From NCBI RefSeq assembly GCF_001999285.1, contig NZ_MLHN01000009.1:1-64000 (forward strand): a stretch of 64,000 nt of DNA, read 5' to 3'. How positions within the stretch are numbered: position 1 is the stretch's first letter; each line of letters begins with the position of its first letter. The stretch is from Rodentibacter genomosp. 1 (GTDB lineage: Bacteria > Pseudomonadota > Gammaproteobacteria > Enterobacterales > Pasteurellaceae). Below are positions 1 to 10,373 of the stretch, piece after piece. The notes below the pieces were generated by a model. It ran no database searches. It was not told the DNA's origin and saw only the letters and a list, made by a program, of their open reading frames with translations. The translations under genes were made by a program, and so were the position numbers.

Positions 1-54
1 CGCACTTTAATCTCCAATAGACATTGAATATTCGGTGATTTCTTATCCCCTCAC

Positions 55-381
55 CTATGTTAGAATACGACCACTTTTCCCTTGTGAATAAAATTTTATG
101 AGACATTTAAAATCTCTTGCTCACGCTGTAGTGACATCATGTAAATATTCAATGCCAAATAGCAAATGACTTTCCTTCTGAGCCATGTATCTCATCTTAC
201 CTACAGTAAGAATTAAAAAATCTTCTTTGAAGAGCAGTTCCAAAATGGGGGCAATTTTAATATTAATCTCAATTTTATTGATTTACATTGAAATCTGCAG
301 GGGAATGATTAGCATGAAAAAATTTAGCCTTGATAAGATCTTCACGTTAGAATAATTTAATTTTATAAGAAAGATTCTTTA
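55..381 (-). pseudogene. Unidentified decayed reading frame
   Basis: On the minus strand one frame stays open between in-frame stops at 379-381 and 55-57 except for TAA at 283-285 and TGA at 121-123. In DNA this AT-rich many more stops would be expected in a non-coding frame, and the translation reads like protein (for example LFKEDFLILTVGKMRYMAQ). I do not recognise the family and see no clear start codon or ribosome binding site. It is most likely a remnant of a lost gene. A chance open frame is possible. Confidence 0.3.
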
Positions 382-590
382 AGAATATCCAAGCTTACCT
401 TTTATTGATTACTCTAAATTCTGTGTTCTTTACCTCATTATTAAATCTCTTTATATTAATCTAAAATAATAAATCCTATAAAGCAGACCACACTTTTATA
501 TACCTATTATAATTAATATACCCTATATCCCACCTTCAATGAAGGCAAAGTTTATTCTTTACCTAATGCTCAAAATATAGCCTATTTGCA
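382..590. other. AT-rich intergenic stretch, nothing recognised
   Basis: Very AT-rich sequence with no credible reading frame, RNA gene or repeat visible by eye. It separates the decayed minus-strand frame from the paired palindromes before the 63-residue gene and may hold that gene's promoter, but I could not choose convincing -35 and -10 boxes. Confidence 0.4.
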
Positions 591-630
591 AACAGTGTAC
601 ACTGTTTTTGTTCTTTCTTGCAGAAAGAAC
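591..630. promoter_or_regulatory. Two adjacent palindromes before a small gene
   Basis: AACAGTGTACACTGTT (591-606) is a perfect 16-base palindrome. It is followed at 610-630 by a perfect 8-bp inverted repeat, GTTCTTTC / GAAAGAAC, with a 5-base loop. The first could be a dimeric repressor operator or, with the T run after it, a short terminator. The second has no T run on either strand, so it is more likely an operator or an mRNA leader hairpin. Both lie within 85 bases of the next start codon. No known regulator is recognised from the sequence. Confidence 0.45.
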
Positions 631-671
631 AAATAACCCTTGGTTAAAAATAAATTTAGAGAATAAATAAA

Positions 672-863
672 ATGATCTATCAAATTGAATATACTTACCC
701 ACAACAAGAGGCTATTGGGGCTATTGGAAGTTTTCATTTTGTTGAAGCAGTATCAGAGAAAATTGCTATGTATAAGGCACAAGCCTTTATTGCCGAGCAA
801 TTATATTATTATTTTGATCAGGATGTTGATTTTGAGATTAAATCAATTGAATTGGTGAAATAA
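672..863 (+). CDS. Small hypothetical protein, 63 residues
   Basis: A short acidic, tyrosine- and phenylalanine-rich protein starting MIYQIEYTY. It has no signal peptide, membrane segment, cysteine or recognisable domain. The start ATG follows TTTAGAGAATAAATAAA, where GAGAA can serve as a weak ribosome binding site. A clear intrinsic terminator lies 9 bases after the stop, and two palindromes lie just upstream, so it looks like a complete single-gene unit rather than a chance frame. Its neighbours are decayed sequence on one side and a Sel1-type pseudogene on the other, which suggests a small accessory locus. No function can be assigned. Confidence 0.55.
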   Translation: MIYQIEYTYPQQEAIGAIGSFHFVEAVSEKIAMYKAQAFIAEQLYYYFDQDVDFEIKSIELVK

Positions 864-872
864 TTAAATCTC

Positions 873-902
873 ACAGCCTTAATTTATTAAGGCTGTTTTT
901 TA
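873..902 (+). terminator. Intrinsic terminator
   Basis: ACAGCCTT (873-880) pairs with AAGGCTGT (889-896) around an 8-base loop and is followed by a run of T. It ends the 63-residue gene. Confidence 0.8.
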
Positions 903-919
903 GTTGAAAAATAGGGGGA

Positions 920-1727
920 ATGATGAATATTTTAAATAAATTAAAAACTAGGAAAAATCTGTTTTAGCTGTAGTCATTATAAGTATTAGTATCATTGTTT
1001 AGTATAGTATGGGTTATAAAACGCGGCTTAATATTTTATCTCAATTAGGTAGTGCTAATGCAGAATATGAGCTTCATAGTAATTAGTTTTGCTTATGGGA
1101 GATGAGGAACAGAAAAAAGAAGCAGAGTTTTACCTCGCTATGCTGTCTTATTATAGCCGTTCCGAAATAGAGAAGCAGGATGGACTAAATAAAATGCAAT
1201 CACTCGCATCTGAAAATTATTCTCCTGCATTAGTATTTTTAGGAGATGATCTTGCAAGATATTTGGTAAGAGATAATGATTCTTTGGGTCGTGCTAGAGC
1301 ATATTATGAAAAAGAGTGGAATTTAGGAGAGGAGAATCGGGAATATACAAGTAGTGATATTTTAATAAAAATTTATCATACATATTCTCAGGAAGAGAAA
1401 AAATATATGTATCATTTATTAGAAAGAGCAAGATGTGGTGAACTTTCTGGATCTTGGTATGATGATGAGATTTATTGCTCACGTGATTTGGCAGACATTT
1501 ACGTTGAGGTAGGTAAATATGATAAAGCCAGAACTATTTATGAAAAGATACTAGAATATGAGATGGATAATATGCATTCACTGTCTGGTTTAGCACAAAT
1601 CTATTATAAAGGATTGGGCATTCGTCAAGATTTAGAAAAAGCGAAGGAATACTATGGTAAACTCTGCGATTTAAAAAAGCAGGAATATTGTGACCTATTC
1701 CGTGAAGTCAATGAAAAAATTCGTTAA
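920..1727 (+). pseudogene. Sel1/TPR-repeat protein, broken
   Basis: A good ribosome binding site (GGGGGA) precedes ATGATG at 920, but the frame stops at 965. The downstream frame from 967 encodes a membrane-anchor-like stretch (AVVIISISIIV), hits TAG at 1000-1002, continues through LGSANAEYELHSN and stops at 1084. The third frame is then open to 1727 and encodes about 210 residues with helical repeats, including a Sel1-like unit near the C terminus (LAQIYYKGLGIRQDLEKAKE). Two frameshifts and one internal stop are therefore needed to restore one protein: N-terminal anchor plus Sel1/TPR repeats. The intact 3' part could still be translated from TTG 1089 or ATG 1095, but without the anchor. Sel1 proteins are usually scaffold or exported proteins; no specific role is visible. 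Confidence 0.6.
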
Positions 1728-1777
1728 TTTTTCAACGGTTTTCTTATAAAAGACGAAATAAGGGAATTAAATTTATT

Positions 1778-1810
1778 AAAGCGTTTTCTTTAATGGGAAA
1801 ACGCTTTTTA
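1778..1810 (+). terminator. Intrinsic terminator, possibly bidirectional
   Basis: AAAGCGTTTT (1778-1787) and AAAACGCTTT (1798-1807) form a 10-bp stem flanked by A and T runs. It lies between the Sel1 pseudogene and the end of mreD and can serve both strands. Confidence 0.8.
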
Positions 1811-1833
1811 TTGTGTAATTCTTGTAACTAAAG

Positions 1834-2322
1834 CTAATGAAGCCCTACTTTTCGGCGGATTTTTCTCATCAGTAAAAATACCCAAGGCCATAAAATGCCC
1901 GATGCGATTGCACCAAAAATTTCTTGCCAATTAAAGGTTGCACTATGTAAAAATAGTTCCACCAGAAAAATTAAAAAACGAATAACGAAAACAAAAATAA
2001 TGATTAATAAGCTTTGAAACCACAGAGAAAGATTACGTAGTATCAGATGATTTTTGGCAATAAAATAAAAAGCAATGGATAGAACCAGCGCATGGATACC
2101 TAATGTTGAACCTAATACAAGATCCCATATTACCCCAGCCAAAAATGCGAGGCCGATATTAATTTTATTAGGAATTGCAAGTACCCAATAGGTCAGCACT
2201 AAAATTAGCCAAGCAGGTTTAAAGGCTTGAAATCCGATCGGCCAAGGGGCGAGTTCCATAACTAATGCAATGACAAAAAAGAATAGGATTGTTGCCCATT
2301 GAAAAATTAAACGCATCTGCAT
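1834..2322 (-). CDS. mreD: Rod shape-determining protein MreD
   Basis: A 162-residue, very hydrophobic inner-membrane protein with five or six predicted helices and a basic tail (MRKIRRKVG), the normal size for MreD. It is part of the elongasome with MreB, MreC, RodA and PBP2 that drives lateral cell-wall growth. Its ATG overlaps the mreC stop in a TAATG arrangement, so the two are translationally coupled and MreD is the last gene of the mreB-mreC-mreD set. The two Met codons (M1, M3) leave a small ambiguity about the start. Confidence 0.95.
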   Translation of the reverse strand: MQMRLIFQWATILFFFVIALVMELAPWPIGFQAFKPAWLILVLTYWVLAIPNKINIGLAFLAGVIWDLVLGSTLGIHALVLSIAFYFIAKNHLILRNLSLWFQSLLIIIFVFVIRFLIFLVELFLHSATFNWQEIFGAIASGILWPWVFLLMRKIRRKVGLH

Positions 2323-3377
2323 TAGTCTTCCTCTCTATGTTCTTGCTGTTCCGGTGAAATCATCTCATCTAGTGGTGCTTCAAGAGGAATTTCAGGTTCA
2401 GCCCCCTCTTTATTATTTTCTGTTATTGGTTCTTGAGCATCAGTAGTCATCTTTGTTTTACGCACAATAGTATTGGAGCCATTCGTTTGGCTTTCCAGAC
2501 GTTTTTGCACCAATTCGCGAACTTCTTCCGGTGACATTGACTTCACTTTTGACATATCCAGACTGCTCGGCCATAGCAGAAGAACGTAACGTAAGCGATC
2601 TAAAGAGGCGAGGGGCTTAGCTTTTATAGTGGCAAAATAATTAGAACCATCACGTGATACATTTTGTACAATAGCAACGGGATAGCCTTCAATGAAGCGG
2701 CCACCCAATCCCGAGGTAACTAGCAGATCGCCTTTTTCAATATCCACGGAGCGTGGCACATTATCTAGTGTTAATTCATCAGTATGTCCTGTTCCGCTTG
2801 CGATTATCCGCACATCATTACGAAGTACTTGTACAGGAATGGAATGAGTAACATCTGTTAGCAATAGTACACGGCTAGTTTCAGCGCCAACAGAAATAAT
2901 TTGTCCTATCACACCCTTCTCATCAATCACCGGCTGACCAACATAAGCCCCATCTTTTTCTCCCTGATTTATGACAATTTGTTGACGATATACGTCGGTT
3001 TCTGCTGTCAACACTTCGGCAATTTTTTTGTATTCATCGGTTCTTAATGGGGAATTAAGCAACAAGCGTAAACGTTGATTTTCAACCTTTAGTTGATCTA
3101 ACAACAATAAATCTGCATTTTTTTCACGAAGTTGCTCACGTAAAACTTTATTTTCAATTTGTAGCTTGCCGGTATCAACGAAATTATCTGACACGCTATC
3201 CAATACTGTGCGAGGCGTATTTGCTAAATAGTATAAACCGCCAACCGCCGTTTCCATTACACTGCGGGCTTTATTCATTGAATTTTGCTCATCAGCCAAA
3301 ATCAATGCGATAGAGGCAATGACAGTAAGAGTTAAACGAACACCTAAGGGCGGGGATTTACCAAAAATCGGTTTCAT
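2322..3377 (-). CDS. mreC: Rod shape-determining protein MreC
   Basis: 351 residues: a short cytoplasmic start, one membrane anchor at about residues 14-30, a periplasmic coiled coil at about 65-110 (many Leu/Glu/Arg heptads), then the MreC beta domain with its conserved glycine-rich turns (VTSGLGGRFIEGYPVA). MreC links cytoplasmic MreB to PBP2 in the periplasm. The last 50 or so residues form an acidic, low-complexity tail (EPITENNKEGAEPE) that is probably disordered. It follows mreB after 73 bases, with an inverted uptake-sequence hairpin between them that may lower its expression relative to mreB. Confidence 0.95.
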   Translation of the reverse strand: MKPIFGKSPPLGVRLTLTVIASIALILADEQNSMNKARSVMETAVGGLYYLANTPRTVLDSVSDNFVDTGKLQIENKVLREQLREKNADLLLLDQLKVENQRLRLLLNSPLRTDEYKKIAEVLTAETDVYRQQIVINQGEKDGAYVGQPVIDEKGVIGQIISVGAETSRVLLLTDVTHSIPVQVLRNDVRIIASGTGHTDELTLDNVPRSVDIEKGDLLVTSGLGGRFIEGYPVAIVQNVSRDGSNYFATIKAKPLASLDRLRYVLLLWPSSLDMSKVKSMSPEEVRELVQKRLESQTNGSNTIVRKTKMTTDAQEPITENNKEGAEPEIPLEAPLDEMISPEQQEHREED

Positions 3378-3407
3378 GAAAATACCTGAACTACAGATGA
3401 CTTAAAA

Positions 3408-3440
3408 CAAAAGTGCGGTCAAAATCAACCGCACTTTTAT
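3408..3440 (-). terminator. Inverted uptake-signal pair between mreB and mreC
   Basis: AAGTGCGGT and ACCGCACTT are arranged head to head around a short AT spacer, forming a strong stem with A and T flanks. Such paired uptake signals commonly serve as terminators in this family. Here it would give partial termination between two co-functional genes. Confidence 0.65.
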
Positions 3441-3450
3441 AGGTAATATA

Positions 3451-4542
<1,092 letters not shown>

Positions 4543-4655
4543 TCATATTTGAGCGTGAAAAAATTGCGCTAAATGTACCAAAAAATCGCTATTGATAATA
4601 GTATTTTTACACTGAGTAAGGAAAAATGCTGTAAAAAATAACCGCACTTTCCCTA

Positions 4656-6476
4656 TTATCTCTCGATCTTACTTAGCGACCATTCCCCTTTGGATAAAAT
4701 ATCAAGCTGTTGTTGGTGAAACGCTTTTAATGTTGAGCGATGTCCTACGCTGATGATAGTCATTGTCGGTCGTTCCTCTCTCAGTAGTCGATACATGGCA
4801 TCTTCCAACCCTTCATCCATACTTGCTGTGGCTTCATCTAAAAAGGCGACTTTCGGTTTATGTAGCAATAAACGGGCAAATGCCAAACGTTGTTGCTCAC
4901 CAAGGGAGAGAATTCGTGTCCAGTCCTGCTTTTGCTCAATGCGGGTAAGTAAATGCCCCAGTTGAACTTTACGTAAGGTTTCTTCCGCCGAAGTGCGGTC
5001 GATTTCTTCCACATTTTTTGGGTATGCCAATGCTGCCAGCAGGCTACCTTGCGGTAGATAAGGTTTTTGTGAGAGGAAAAGTTGTTCTTGAGGGCAATAA
5101 ATTTTTCCTAGGGAATAAGACCAAAGCCCCGCAGCTGTACGTAATAAGGTGGTTTTCCCAACACCGGAATTTCCTTGAATTAATAGGCTTGTACCCTGTG
5201 GCAAAATAAGATTGAGATCTTCAATAAGTGTTTGTCCGAAGGGATTTTTTATACTTAAATGTTCGAAAATCACCTCATTTTCAGTCGTCTGAATTTTGGT
5301 TTTTGATTCTCTATTTGCCATATCAATGGCATAAGTAAAGCCGGTTAAGCGGTCAAGAGTTGCTTTATAGCCGGCAAAATTATCATAGGTATTACGGAAG
5401 AAAGACAAGTTAGAATGTAATTGACCAAATACCTGAAAAGTTTGCATTAAATCACCAAGTTTGATTTGTTTCTCAAAATATCGACCGACTTGAATTAATA
5501 GAGGAAAGACAACAGATGTTTGGCTGACCACCAAGTTGAAACCGGAGAATTTTAGCGTTCTAAATACAATATTCCACATATTAGCGATAACCGCACGGAA
5601 CTGGCGATAAAGTAAATTTTGTTCGACTTTTTCACCGGCATAAAATGCAATGCTCTCCGCATATTCTTTAACACGAATCAGAGAATAGCGATAGTTTGCA
5701 TTAAGACGTTCATTGGCAAAATTGAGACTGATTAATGGGCGACCAAGTCGAAATGCGATTAATGTGGTAAAGATGACGTAAGCAAAAACTAAAAAAACCA
5801 TCATGTGTGGAATATTGACGCCAAATACCCGCATTGGTCCAGCCAATCCCCATAATAAAATTGTATAGGAAATCATGGAGGTGACGGCATCAATAACACC
5901 GGTGCTTAGTGATAATGTGGTTTTAACGTAAGATTGTACGTCTTGTTGAATACGTTGATCGGGGTTGTCTAGATTTGCTGATAGATATTGTGTTTTATAA
6001 TAGGCACGATTTCCCATCCATTTACCGGCAAGTTCATCGTTTAGCCAAGTAATCCAATCAATCACAAAACGTTGTTCAATGTAATAGCTGATTAAATAGA
6101 CAGAGACGGCACTTGCTGCAATGACACAAAATAAGCCCATTTGTTGCCAGAAGACGGGTTCATTAAATTCTTGTAGCGAAGTGTACATACTATTGTTCCA
6201 TTCTGAATACACCAAGCTTATACGCACACTGACTAGGGTGAGTGCCACAATCAACAAGAAAAATAACAATGGCTTAATGCTACGTTTAGGTGAAAGGTAA
6301 CCACCGGCAAACATCCAAAATTGTTTTCCCCAATGGGTAAAGCGTACGAGCAAAAAAATTCCGGCACTAAATGTGACTGAGGTAATCATGAGGGTTTTTA
6401 AAACCCATAGGAGGGAAGTGATCGCTTCTTGTCCGTAATCCATAAATTTATCCGAAAAAAATAAAAGTGCGGTCAT
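4656..6476 (-). CDS. ABC transporter, fused permease and ATPase (SbmA/BacA-like)
   Basis: 606 residues in one chain. The N-terminal 390 or so form a membrane domain of the SbmA/BacA type (conserved stretch NPDQRIQQDV near 155). The C-terminal part is an ATPase with Walker A GNSGVGKTT near 440, signature LSLGEQQRL near 530 and Walker B VAFLDEATASMDE near 547. This is the YddA-type layout, half-size and thus probably a homodimer. I recall a homologue beside mreB in H. influenzae. Its substrate is unknown; relatives import peptides or vitamin B12-like compounds. An uptake signal overlaps codons 2-6. It is divergent from the YidE-type gene. Confidence 0.88.
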   Translation of the reverse strand: MTALLFFSDKFMDYGQEAITSLLWVLKTLMITSVTFSAGIFLLVRFTHWGKQFWMFAGGYLSPKRSIKPLLFFLLIVALTLVSVRISLVYSEWNNSMYTSLQEFNEPVFWQQMGLFCVIAASAVSVYLISYYIEQRFVIDWITWLNDELAGKWMGNRAYYKTQYLSANLDNPDQRIQQDVQSYVKTTLSLSTGVIDAVTSMISYTILLWGLAGPMRVFGVNIPHMMVFLVFAYVIFTTLIAFRLGRPLISLNFANERLNANYRYSLIRVKEYAESIAFYAGEKVEQNLLYRQFRAVIANMWNIVFRTLKFSGFNLVVSQTSVVFPLLIQVGRYFEKQIKLGDLMQTFQVFGQLHSNLSFFRNTYDNFAGYKATLDRLTGFTYAIDMANRESKTKIQTTENEVIFEHLSIKNPFGQTLIEDLNLILPQGTSLLIQGNSGVGKTTLLRTAAGLWSYSLGKIYCPQEQLFLSQKPYLPQGSLLAALAYPKNVEEIDRTSAEETLRKVQLGHLLTRIEQKQDWTRILSLGEQQRLAFARLLLHKPKVAFLDEATASMDEGLEDAMYRLLREERPTMTIISVGHRSTLKAFHQQQLDILSKGEWSLSKIER

Positions 6477-6561
6477 TTTAGGCAGTGTTTATGATTAAGC
6501 AAGAAAAATTGTGATGAAGTTATCATTTTTTGAGTTTGATTAAGTTTTCAAAAAATCAAGT

Positions 6562-6570
6562 TGTTATAAT
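6562..6570 (+). promoter_or_regulatory. Extended -10 promoter before the YidE-type gene
   Basis: TGTTATAAT (6562-6570) is a consensus extended -10 box (TGN-TATAAT), 34 bases before the next start codon. No good -35 lies at standard spacing, which fits an extended -10 promoter. Confidence 0.55.
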
Positions 6571-6603
6571 CCGTTATAGGTAAATTTAGTTTATGAGGTC
6601 ACT

Positions 6604-8259
6604 ATGAGTGAAATTGCAATTACGATTAGTCTCCTTGCCCTTGTCGCAGTCATTGGTTTATGGATAGGGCATTGGAAGATTAGGGGCGTTGGTCTAGGAA
6701 TAGGCGGTGTATTATTTGGTGGTATTATTGTTGCGCATTTTACTAATCAGTATGGGTTGAAACTTAATGAACATACTTTGCATTTTGTGCAAGAATTCGG
6801 CTTGATTTTATTCGTTTATACTATTGGGATTCAGGTTGGCCCCGGTTTTTTTGCCTCTTTACGCCAATCAGGCTTAAAGCTCAATGGGCTTGCCATTTTA
6901 ATTGTTATTATTGGTTCACTGTCTGTTTTTATTTTGCACAAAATGGCGGATGTTCCCTTGGATATCGCATTAGGTATTTATTCCGGTGCAGTGACCAATA
7001 CGCCATCTTTAGGGGCGGGACAACAAATTTTAAGTGAATTAGGTATGCCGCAGGCGACAGCCACGATGGGGATTGCATATGCAATGGCATATCCTTTCGG
7101 GATTTGTGGGATTTTACTTGCAATGTGGTTAATTCGTTTATTTTTTAGAATTAAAATTGATGAAGAAGCTCAACGTTTCAATAAAGAGAGTGGACAAGAT
7201 AAAGAAAGTTTACATACCATTTCGGTAAAAGTAACCAATCGTAATTTAGACGGCATTACGTTAGTTGGAATTCCGGGGTTTGATGATGAAGACGTAGTAT
7301 GTTCTCGTTTAATACGTGGGGAAAGTGCTATTGTTCCCAAAGCAGATACGGAAATTCATCTTGATGATATATTGCATTTGGTTGGTGATGAACAAGGTCT
7401 AAAAAAAATGCGTCTTGTCATTGGTGATGAAGTGGATGTTCCCGTTATTTCCACTAGTGGAGAAATTCGTGCAGAGCGGGTTGTTGTGACAAATGAGAAA
7501 GTGCTGGGGAAAAAAATTCGAACACTTCATATTCACCAAAAATATGGGGTGGTAATTTCCCGCCTCAATCGTACCGGAGTGGAATTAGTACCAAGTGGGA
7601 ATACCTCGTTACAATTTGGTGATGTATTGCATATGGTGGGTCGTGCTGAGGTGCTTAATAAAGCCATTTCTATTATTGGTAATGCGCAACAAAAGCTCCA
7701 GCAAGTACAAATGTTGCCGGTATTTCTTGGTATTGGATTAGGTGTTTTGTTGGGATCTATTCCTTTCTATATTCCTGGTTTTCCTGTTGCCCTAAAACTG
7801 GGGTTAGCCGGTGGCCCTCTTGTTGTTGCTTTAATTCTTGCTCGAATTGGTAGTATTGGAAAACTTTATTGGTTTATGCCGCCAAGTGCGAACCTTGCCT
7901 TGCGTGAAATAGGTATTGTGCTTTTCCTTGCGGTGGTAGGTTTAAAATCCGGTGGTAATTTTGTTGATACCTTAGTCAATGGTGCAGGGCTTGAATGGAT
8001 GGGATATGGTATGTTTATTACTTTCATTCCTTTGATGATTGTAGGGGGGATTGCACGTATCTATGCCAAACTTAATTATCTCAGTATTTGTGGGTTGCTC
8101 GCCGGTTCGATGACCGATCCCCCGGCTCTTGCTTTCGCCAATGAAATCAAAGAAGATAATGGTGCGGCTTCACTTTCTTACGCAACAGTTTATCCGTTAG
8201 TGATGTTCCTGAGGATTATCTCTCCGCAACTACTGGCAGTATTGCTCTGGGTGGCTTAG
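6604..8259 (+). CDS. yidE: YidE/AspT-family membrane transporter
   Basis: 551 residues in the typical split layout of the aspartate:alanine exchanger family: five or six helices (about 1-170), two RCK_C/TrkA-C ligand domains (about 205-285 and 290-370), then five or six further helices carrying the family glycine motifs ([12 protein letters not shown] near 128 and the C-terminal [14 protein letters not shown]). The start ATG follows GAGGTCACT. Members exchange small carboxylates or amino acids; the substrate of the YidE branch is not established. It is transcribed alone, away from the ABC gene, and ends at a strong terminator. Confidence 0.9.
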   Translation: MSEIAITISLLALVAVIGLWIGHWKIRGVGLGIGGVLFGGIIVAHFTNQYGLKLNEHTLHFVQEFGLILFVYTIGIQVGPGFFASLRQSGLKLNGLAILIVIIGSLSVFILHKMADVPLDIALGIYSGAVTNTPSLGAGQQILSELGMPQATATMGIAYAMAYPFGICGILLAMWLIRLFFRIKIDEEAQRFNKESGQDKESLHTISVKVTNRNLDGITLVGIPGFDDEDVVCSRLIRGESAIVPKADTEIHLDDILHLVGDEQGLKKMRLVIGDEVDVPVISTSGEIRAERVVVTNEKVLGKKIRTLHIHQKYGVVISRLNRTGVELVPSGNTSLQFGDVLHMVGRAEVLNKAISIIGNAQQKLQQVQMLPVFLGIGLGVLLGSIPFYIPGFPVALKLGLAGGPLVVALILARIGSIGKLYWFMPPSANLALREIGIVLFLAVVGLKSGGNFVDTLVNGAGLEWMGYGMFITFIPLMIVGGIARIYAKLNYLSICGLLAGSMTDPPALAFANEIKEDNGAASLSYATVYPLVMFLRIISPQLLAVLLWVA

Positions 8260-8266
8260 GCCGATA

Positions 8267-8300
8267 AAAAATGGGTTGCTTTAAAAAGCAACCCATTTTA
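8267..8300. terminator. Bidirectional terminator, yidE / lipA
   Basis: A stem of AAAATGGGTTGCT against AGCAACCCATTTT with A and T tracts on both sides lies between the convergent yidE and lipA genes. Confidence 0.85.
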
Positions 8301-8334
8301 CTTAGTAAAAGTGCGGTCATTTTTGATGCCGTTT

Positions 8335-9297
8335 TTATTTTACTAAACCGCCACTGGCTTGGAGATCCGCATGATACGAGGAACGTACAAAAGGCCCACA
8401 AGCCGCATGTTCAAAGCCCATAGCATTGGCTTTGTCCCGGAATTCATCAAATTCTGCAGGCGGTACATAACGAGCAACCGGAAGATGGTGTCGGCTTGGC
8501 TGTAAATACTGCCCTAGAGTGAGCATTGTCACACCGTTATCACGTAGATCTTGCATCACGTCTAAAATTTCCTCGTTAGTTTCCCCCAAGCCAACCATTA
8601 AGCCTGATTTTGTTGGGATATTAGGAAACATTTCCTTAAATTCACGAAGGAGTTTTAGTGACCATTCGTAATCTGCGCCCGGACGAATTTCTTTGTATAG
8701 ACGGGGGACATTTTCTAAATTGTGATTAAATACATCCGGGGGATTCTCTTTTAATTTTTCTAATGCTTGGGAAATTCGACCACGAAAATCAGGCACTAAA
8801 ATTTCAATTTTAATTCCCGGATTCAATGCCCGCACCTCTTTTACACATTCTGCAAAATGTCCAGCACCACGATCCGGCAAATCATCCCGATCTACGGACG
8901 TAATCACCACATATTTCAATTTCATATCTTGAATCGTTTCAGCGAGTTTACGTGGTTCTTCCGGATCAGGCGGTAAAGGTTTTCCATGTGCAACATCACA
9001 AAACGGGCAACGGCGGGTACAAATCGCCCCCAAAATCATAAAAGTAGCGGTACCATGATTAAAACACTCATGTAAATTCGGGCAAGAAGCCTCTTCGCAA
9101 ACCGAGTGCAATCCATGACGACGCATACCATTTTTAATATTTTCAATTTTCAGTGAACTTGCCGGTAATTTGATTTTCATCCATTCCGGTTTTTTCAGTA
9201 ACTCTTGATTGGGATCAATATTTTTTACAGGAATAATGGAAGTCTTTGCAGCGTCACGATATTTGACGCCTCGTTCCATTTTAAACGGCGTTGACAT
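8335..9297 (-). CDS. lipA: Lipoyl synthase
   Basis: 320 residues. It inserts two sulfur atoms into protein-bound octanoyl groups to make lipoate for 2-oxoacid dehydrogenases and the glycine cleavage system. Both iron-sulfur sites are visible: the auxiliary-cluster cysteines C67, C72 and C78 ([13 protein letters not shown]) and the radical-SAM CxxxCxxC at C93, C97 and C100 (CTRRCPFC). The C-terminal RSSYHAD motif supplies the serine ligand typical of LipA. The length matches the family. It lies 44 bases after lipB, so octanoyl transfer and sulfur insertion are in one transcript. Confidence 0.98.
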   Translation of the reverse strand: MSTPFKMERGVKYRDAAKTSIIPVKNIDPNQELLKKPEWMKIKLPASSLKIENIKNGMRRHGLHSVCEEASCPNLHECFNHGTATFMILGAICTRRCPFCDVAHGKPLPPDPEEPRKLAETIQDMKLKYVVITSVDRDDLPDRGAGHFAECVKEVRALNPGIKIEILVPDFRGRISQALEKLKENPPDVFNHNLENVPRLYKEIRPGADYEWSLKLLREFKEMFPNIPTKSGLMVGLGETNEEILDVMQDLRDNGVTMLTLGQYLQPSRHHLPVARYVPPAEFDEFRDKANAMGFEHAACGPFVRSSYHADLQASGGLVK

Positions 9298-9341
9298 GAT
9301 TCTTTCCTAAAGAAAAATGCCTAAACTAGACATTTTTATTG

Positions 9342-9983
9342 TTAAAAATTCGTTACATTATAGCCCAAAAGTTCGGTAAAGTGTTTAATTAATTTAGGGG
9401 AGACGTTATCTAATGTTGCTTCTTCTTTCGAGATAAAATCGGCAAGTTGGCACATTTCTAAACCGGCATAGCCACAAGGGTTAATATAATGAAATGGCGT
9501 TAAGTCCATATTGATATTAAATGCCAATCCGTGGAAAGAACAACCTTTACGAATACGCAATCCTAATGAACAAATTTTCTTACCGTCAATATAGACACCC
9601 GGTGCATCAGGTTTAGGGTATCCTTGAATACCGTAATCCGCTAAAGTTTTTACCACTGCCTGTTCAAGTGCGGTCACTAATTGACGAACATTTAAGTCTT
9701 GATGGCGGCGAATATCGATCAACACATACATAATTTGCTGACCCGGCCCATGATAAGTAATTTGCCCACCACGATCGGATTGTACAACAGGGATATTAGA
9801 ACTTTGCAGCAAATGTTCAGGTCTTCCCGCTTGCCCTTGGGTAAATACCGAAGGATGTTCTACCAACCAGATCTCATCTGTGGTTTCAGCATTGCGATTG
9901 TCCGTAAAACTTTGCATTTTATGCCAAGTTTCTTGATAATCCTGTAAACCAAGTTGGCGGACGATAAGGGGTAATTTAGCCAT
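9342..9983 (-). CDS. lipB: Octanoyl-[ACP]:protein transferase LipB
   Basis: 213 residues. It moves octanoate from acyl carrier protein to lipoyl domains, the step before LipA. The substrate loop [12 protein letters not shown] (near 71-82), the catalytic lysine in [11 protein letters not shown] (near 136) and the acyl-enzyme cysteine C170 in [11 protein letters not shown] are all present. The gene starts one base after the ybeD stop, so it is tightly coupled to that gene. Confidence 0.97.
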   Translation of the reverse strand: MAKLPLIVRQLGLQDYQETWHKMQSFTDNRNAETTDEIWLVEHPSVFTQGQAGRPEHLLQSSNIPVVQSDRGGQITYHGPGQQIMYVLIDIRRHQDLNVRQLVTALEQAVVKTLADYGIQGYPKPDAPGVYIDGKKICSLGLRIRKGCSFHGLAFNINMDLTPFHYINPCGYAGLEMCQLADFISKEEATLDNVSPKLIKHFTELLGYNVTNF

Positions 9984-9984
9984 A

Positions 9985-10263
9985 CTAAATCACCATTTTT
10001 ACACCTTCAACTTTAGCGAGTTCTTTATAGAGGGTTTCCACTTGCTCGAAGTTTTGTGCAATGACATCAATAGAAACAGAATTGTATGTGCCTTTACTAC
10101 TGCGTTTTTCTTTGGGGATATAGTCCCCCGGAAGATATTTTTGTACGACAGCAATTAAATCTTGTGCTAGATTCTCGCGGTTTATGCCGGCGATTTTAAA
10201 CGTCATTGCAGCAGGGAATTCCATTAATTCTTTCAGTTTTTCGTAATCTTGTTCTGTTGCCAT
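9985..10263 (-). CDS. ybeD: YbeD/DUF493 family protein
   Basis: 92 residues, the usual size for this small ferredoxin-like-fold family, with the conserved opening [17 protein letters not shown] and closing [11 protein letters not shown]. It sits between dacA and lipB as in enteric bacteria. The family has no firmly established function; its position before lipB has prompted ideas of a role in lipoate metabolism or ACT-like allosteric sensing, which is inference. The ATG has a GAGAGGACAATT leader with a good ribosome binding site. Confidence 0.93.
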   Translation of the reverse strand: MATEQDYEKLKELMEFPAAMTFKIAGINRENLAQDLIAVVQKYLPGDYIPKEKRSSKGTYNSVSIDVIAQNFEQVETLYKELAKVEGVKMVI

Positions 10264-10293
10264 AATTGTCCTCTCTATTTTGGGTGAGATAAA

Positions 10294-10314
10294 GGGCAGA
10301 TCTTAAATCTGCCC
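10294..10314 (-). terminator. Hairpin between dacA and ybeD
   Basis: GGGCAGAT and ATCTGCCC form a perfect 8-bp stem in the dacA-ybeD gap. Only a weak T run follows on the minus strand, so it may be a partial terminator or an mRNA-processing or stability element. Confidence 0.4.
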
Positions 10315-10373
10315 GGTTTGAGATAATAAATTCCTTTGTAAAATGGGGAAGTGCGGTTGAAATTCAAGGTATT

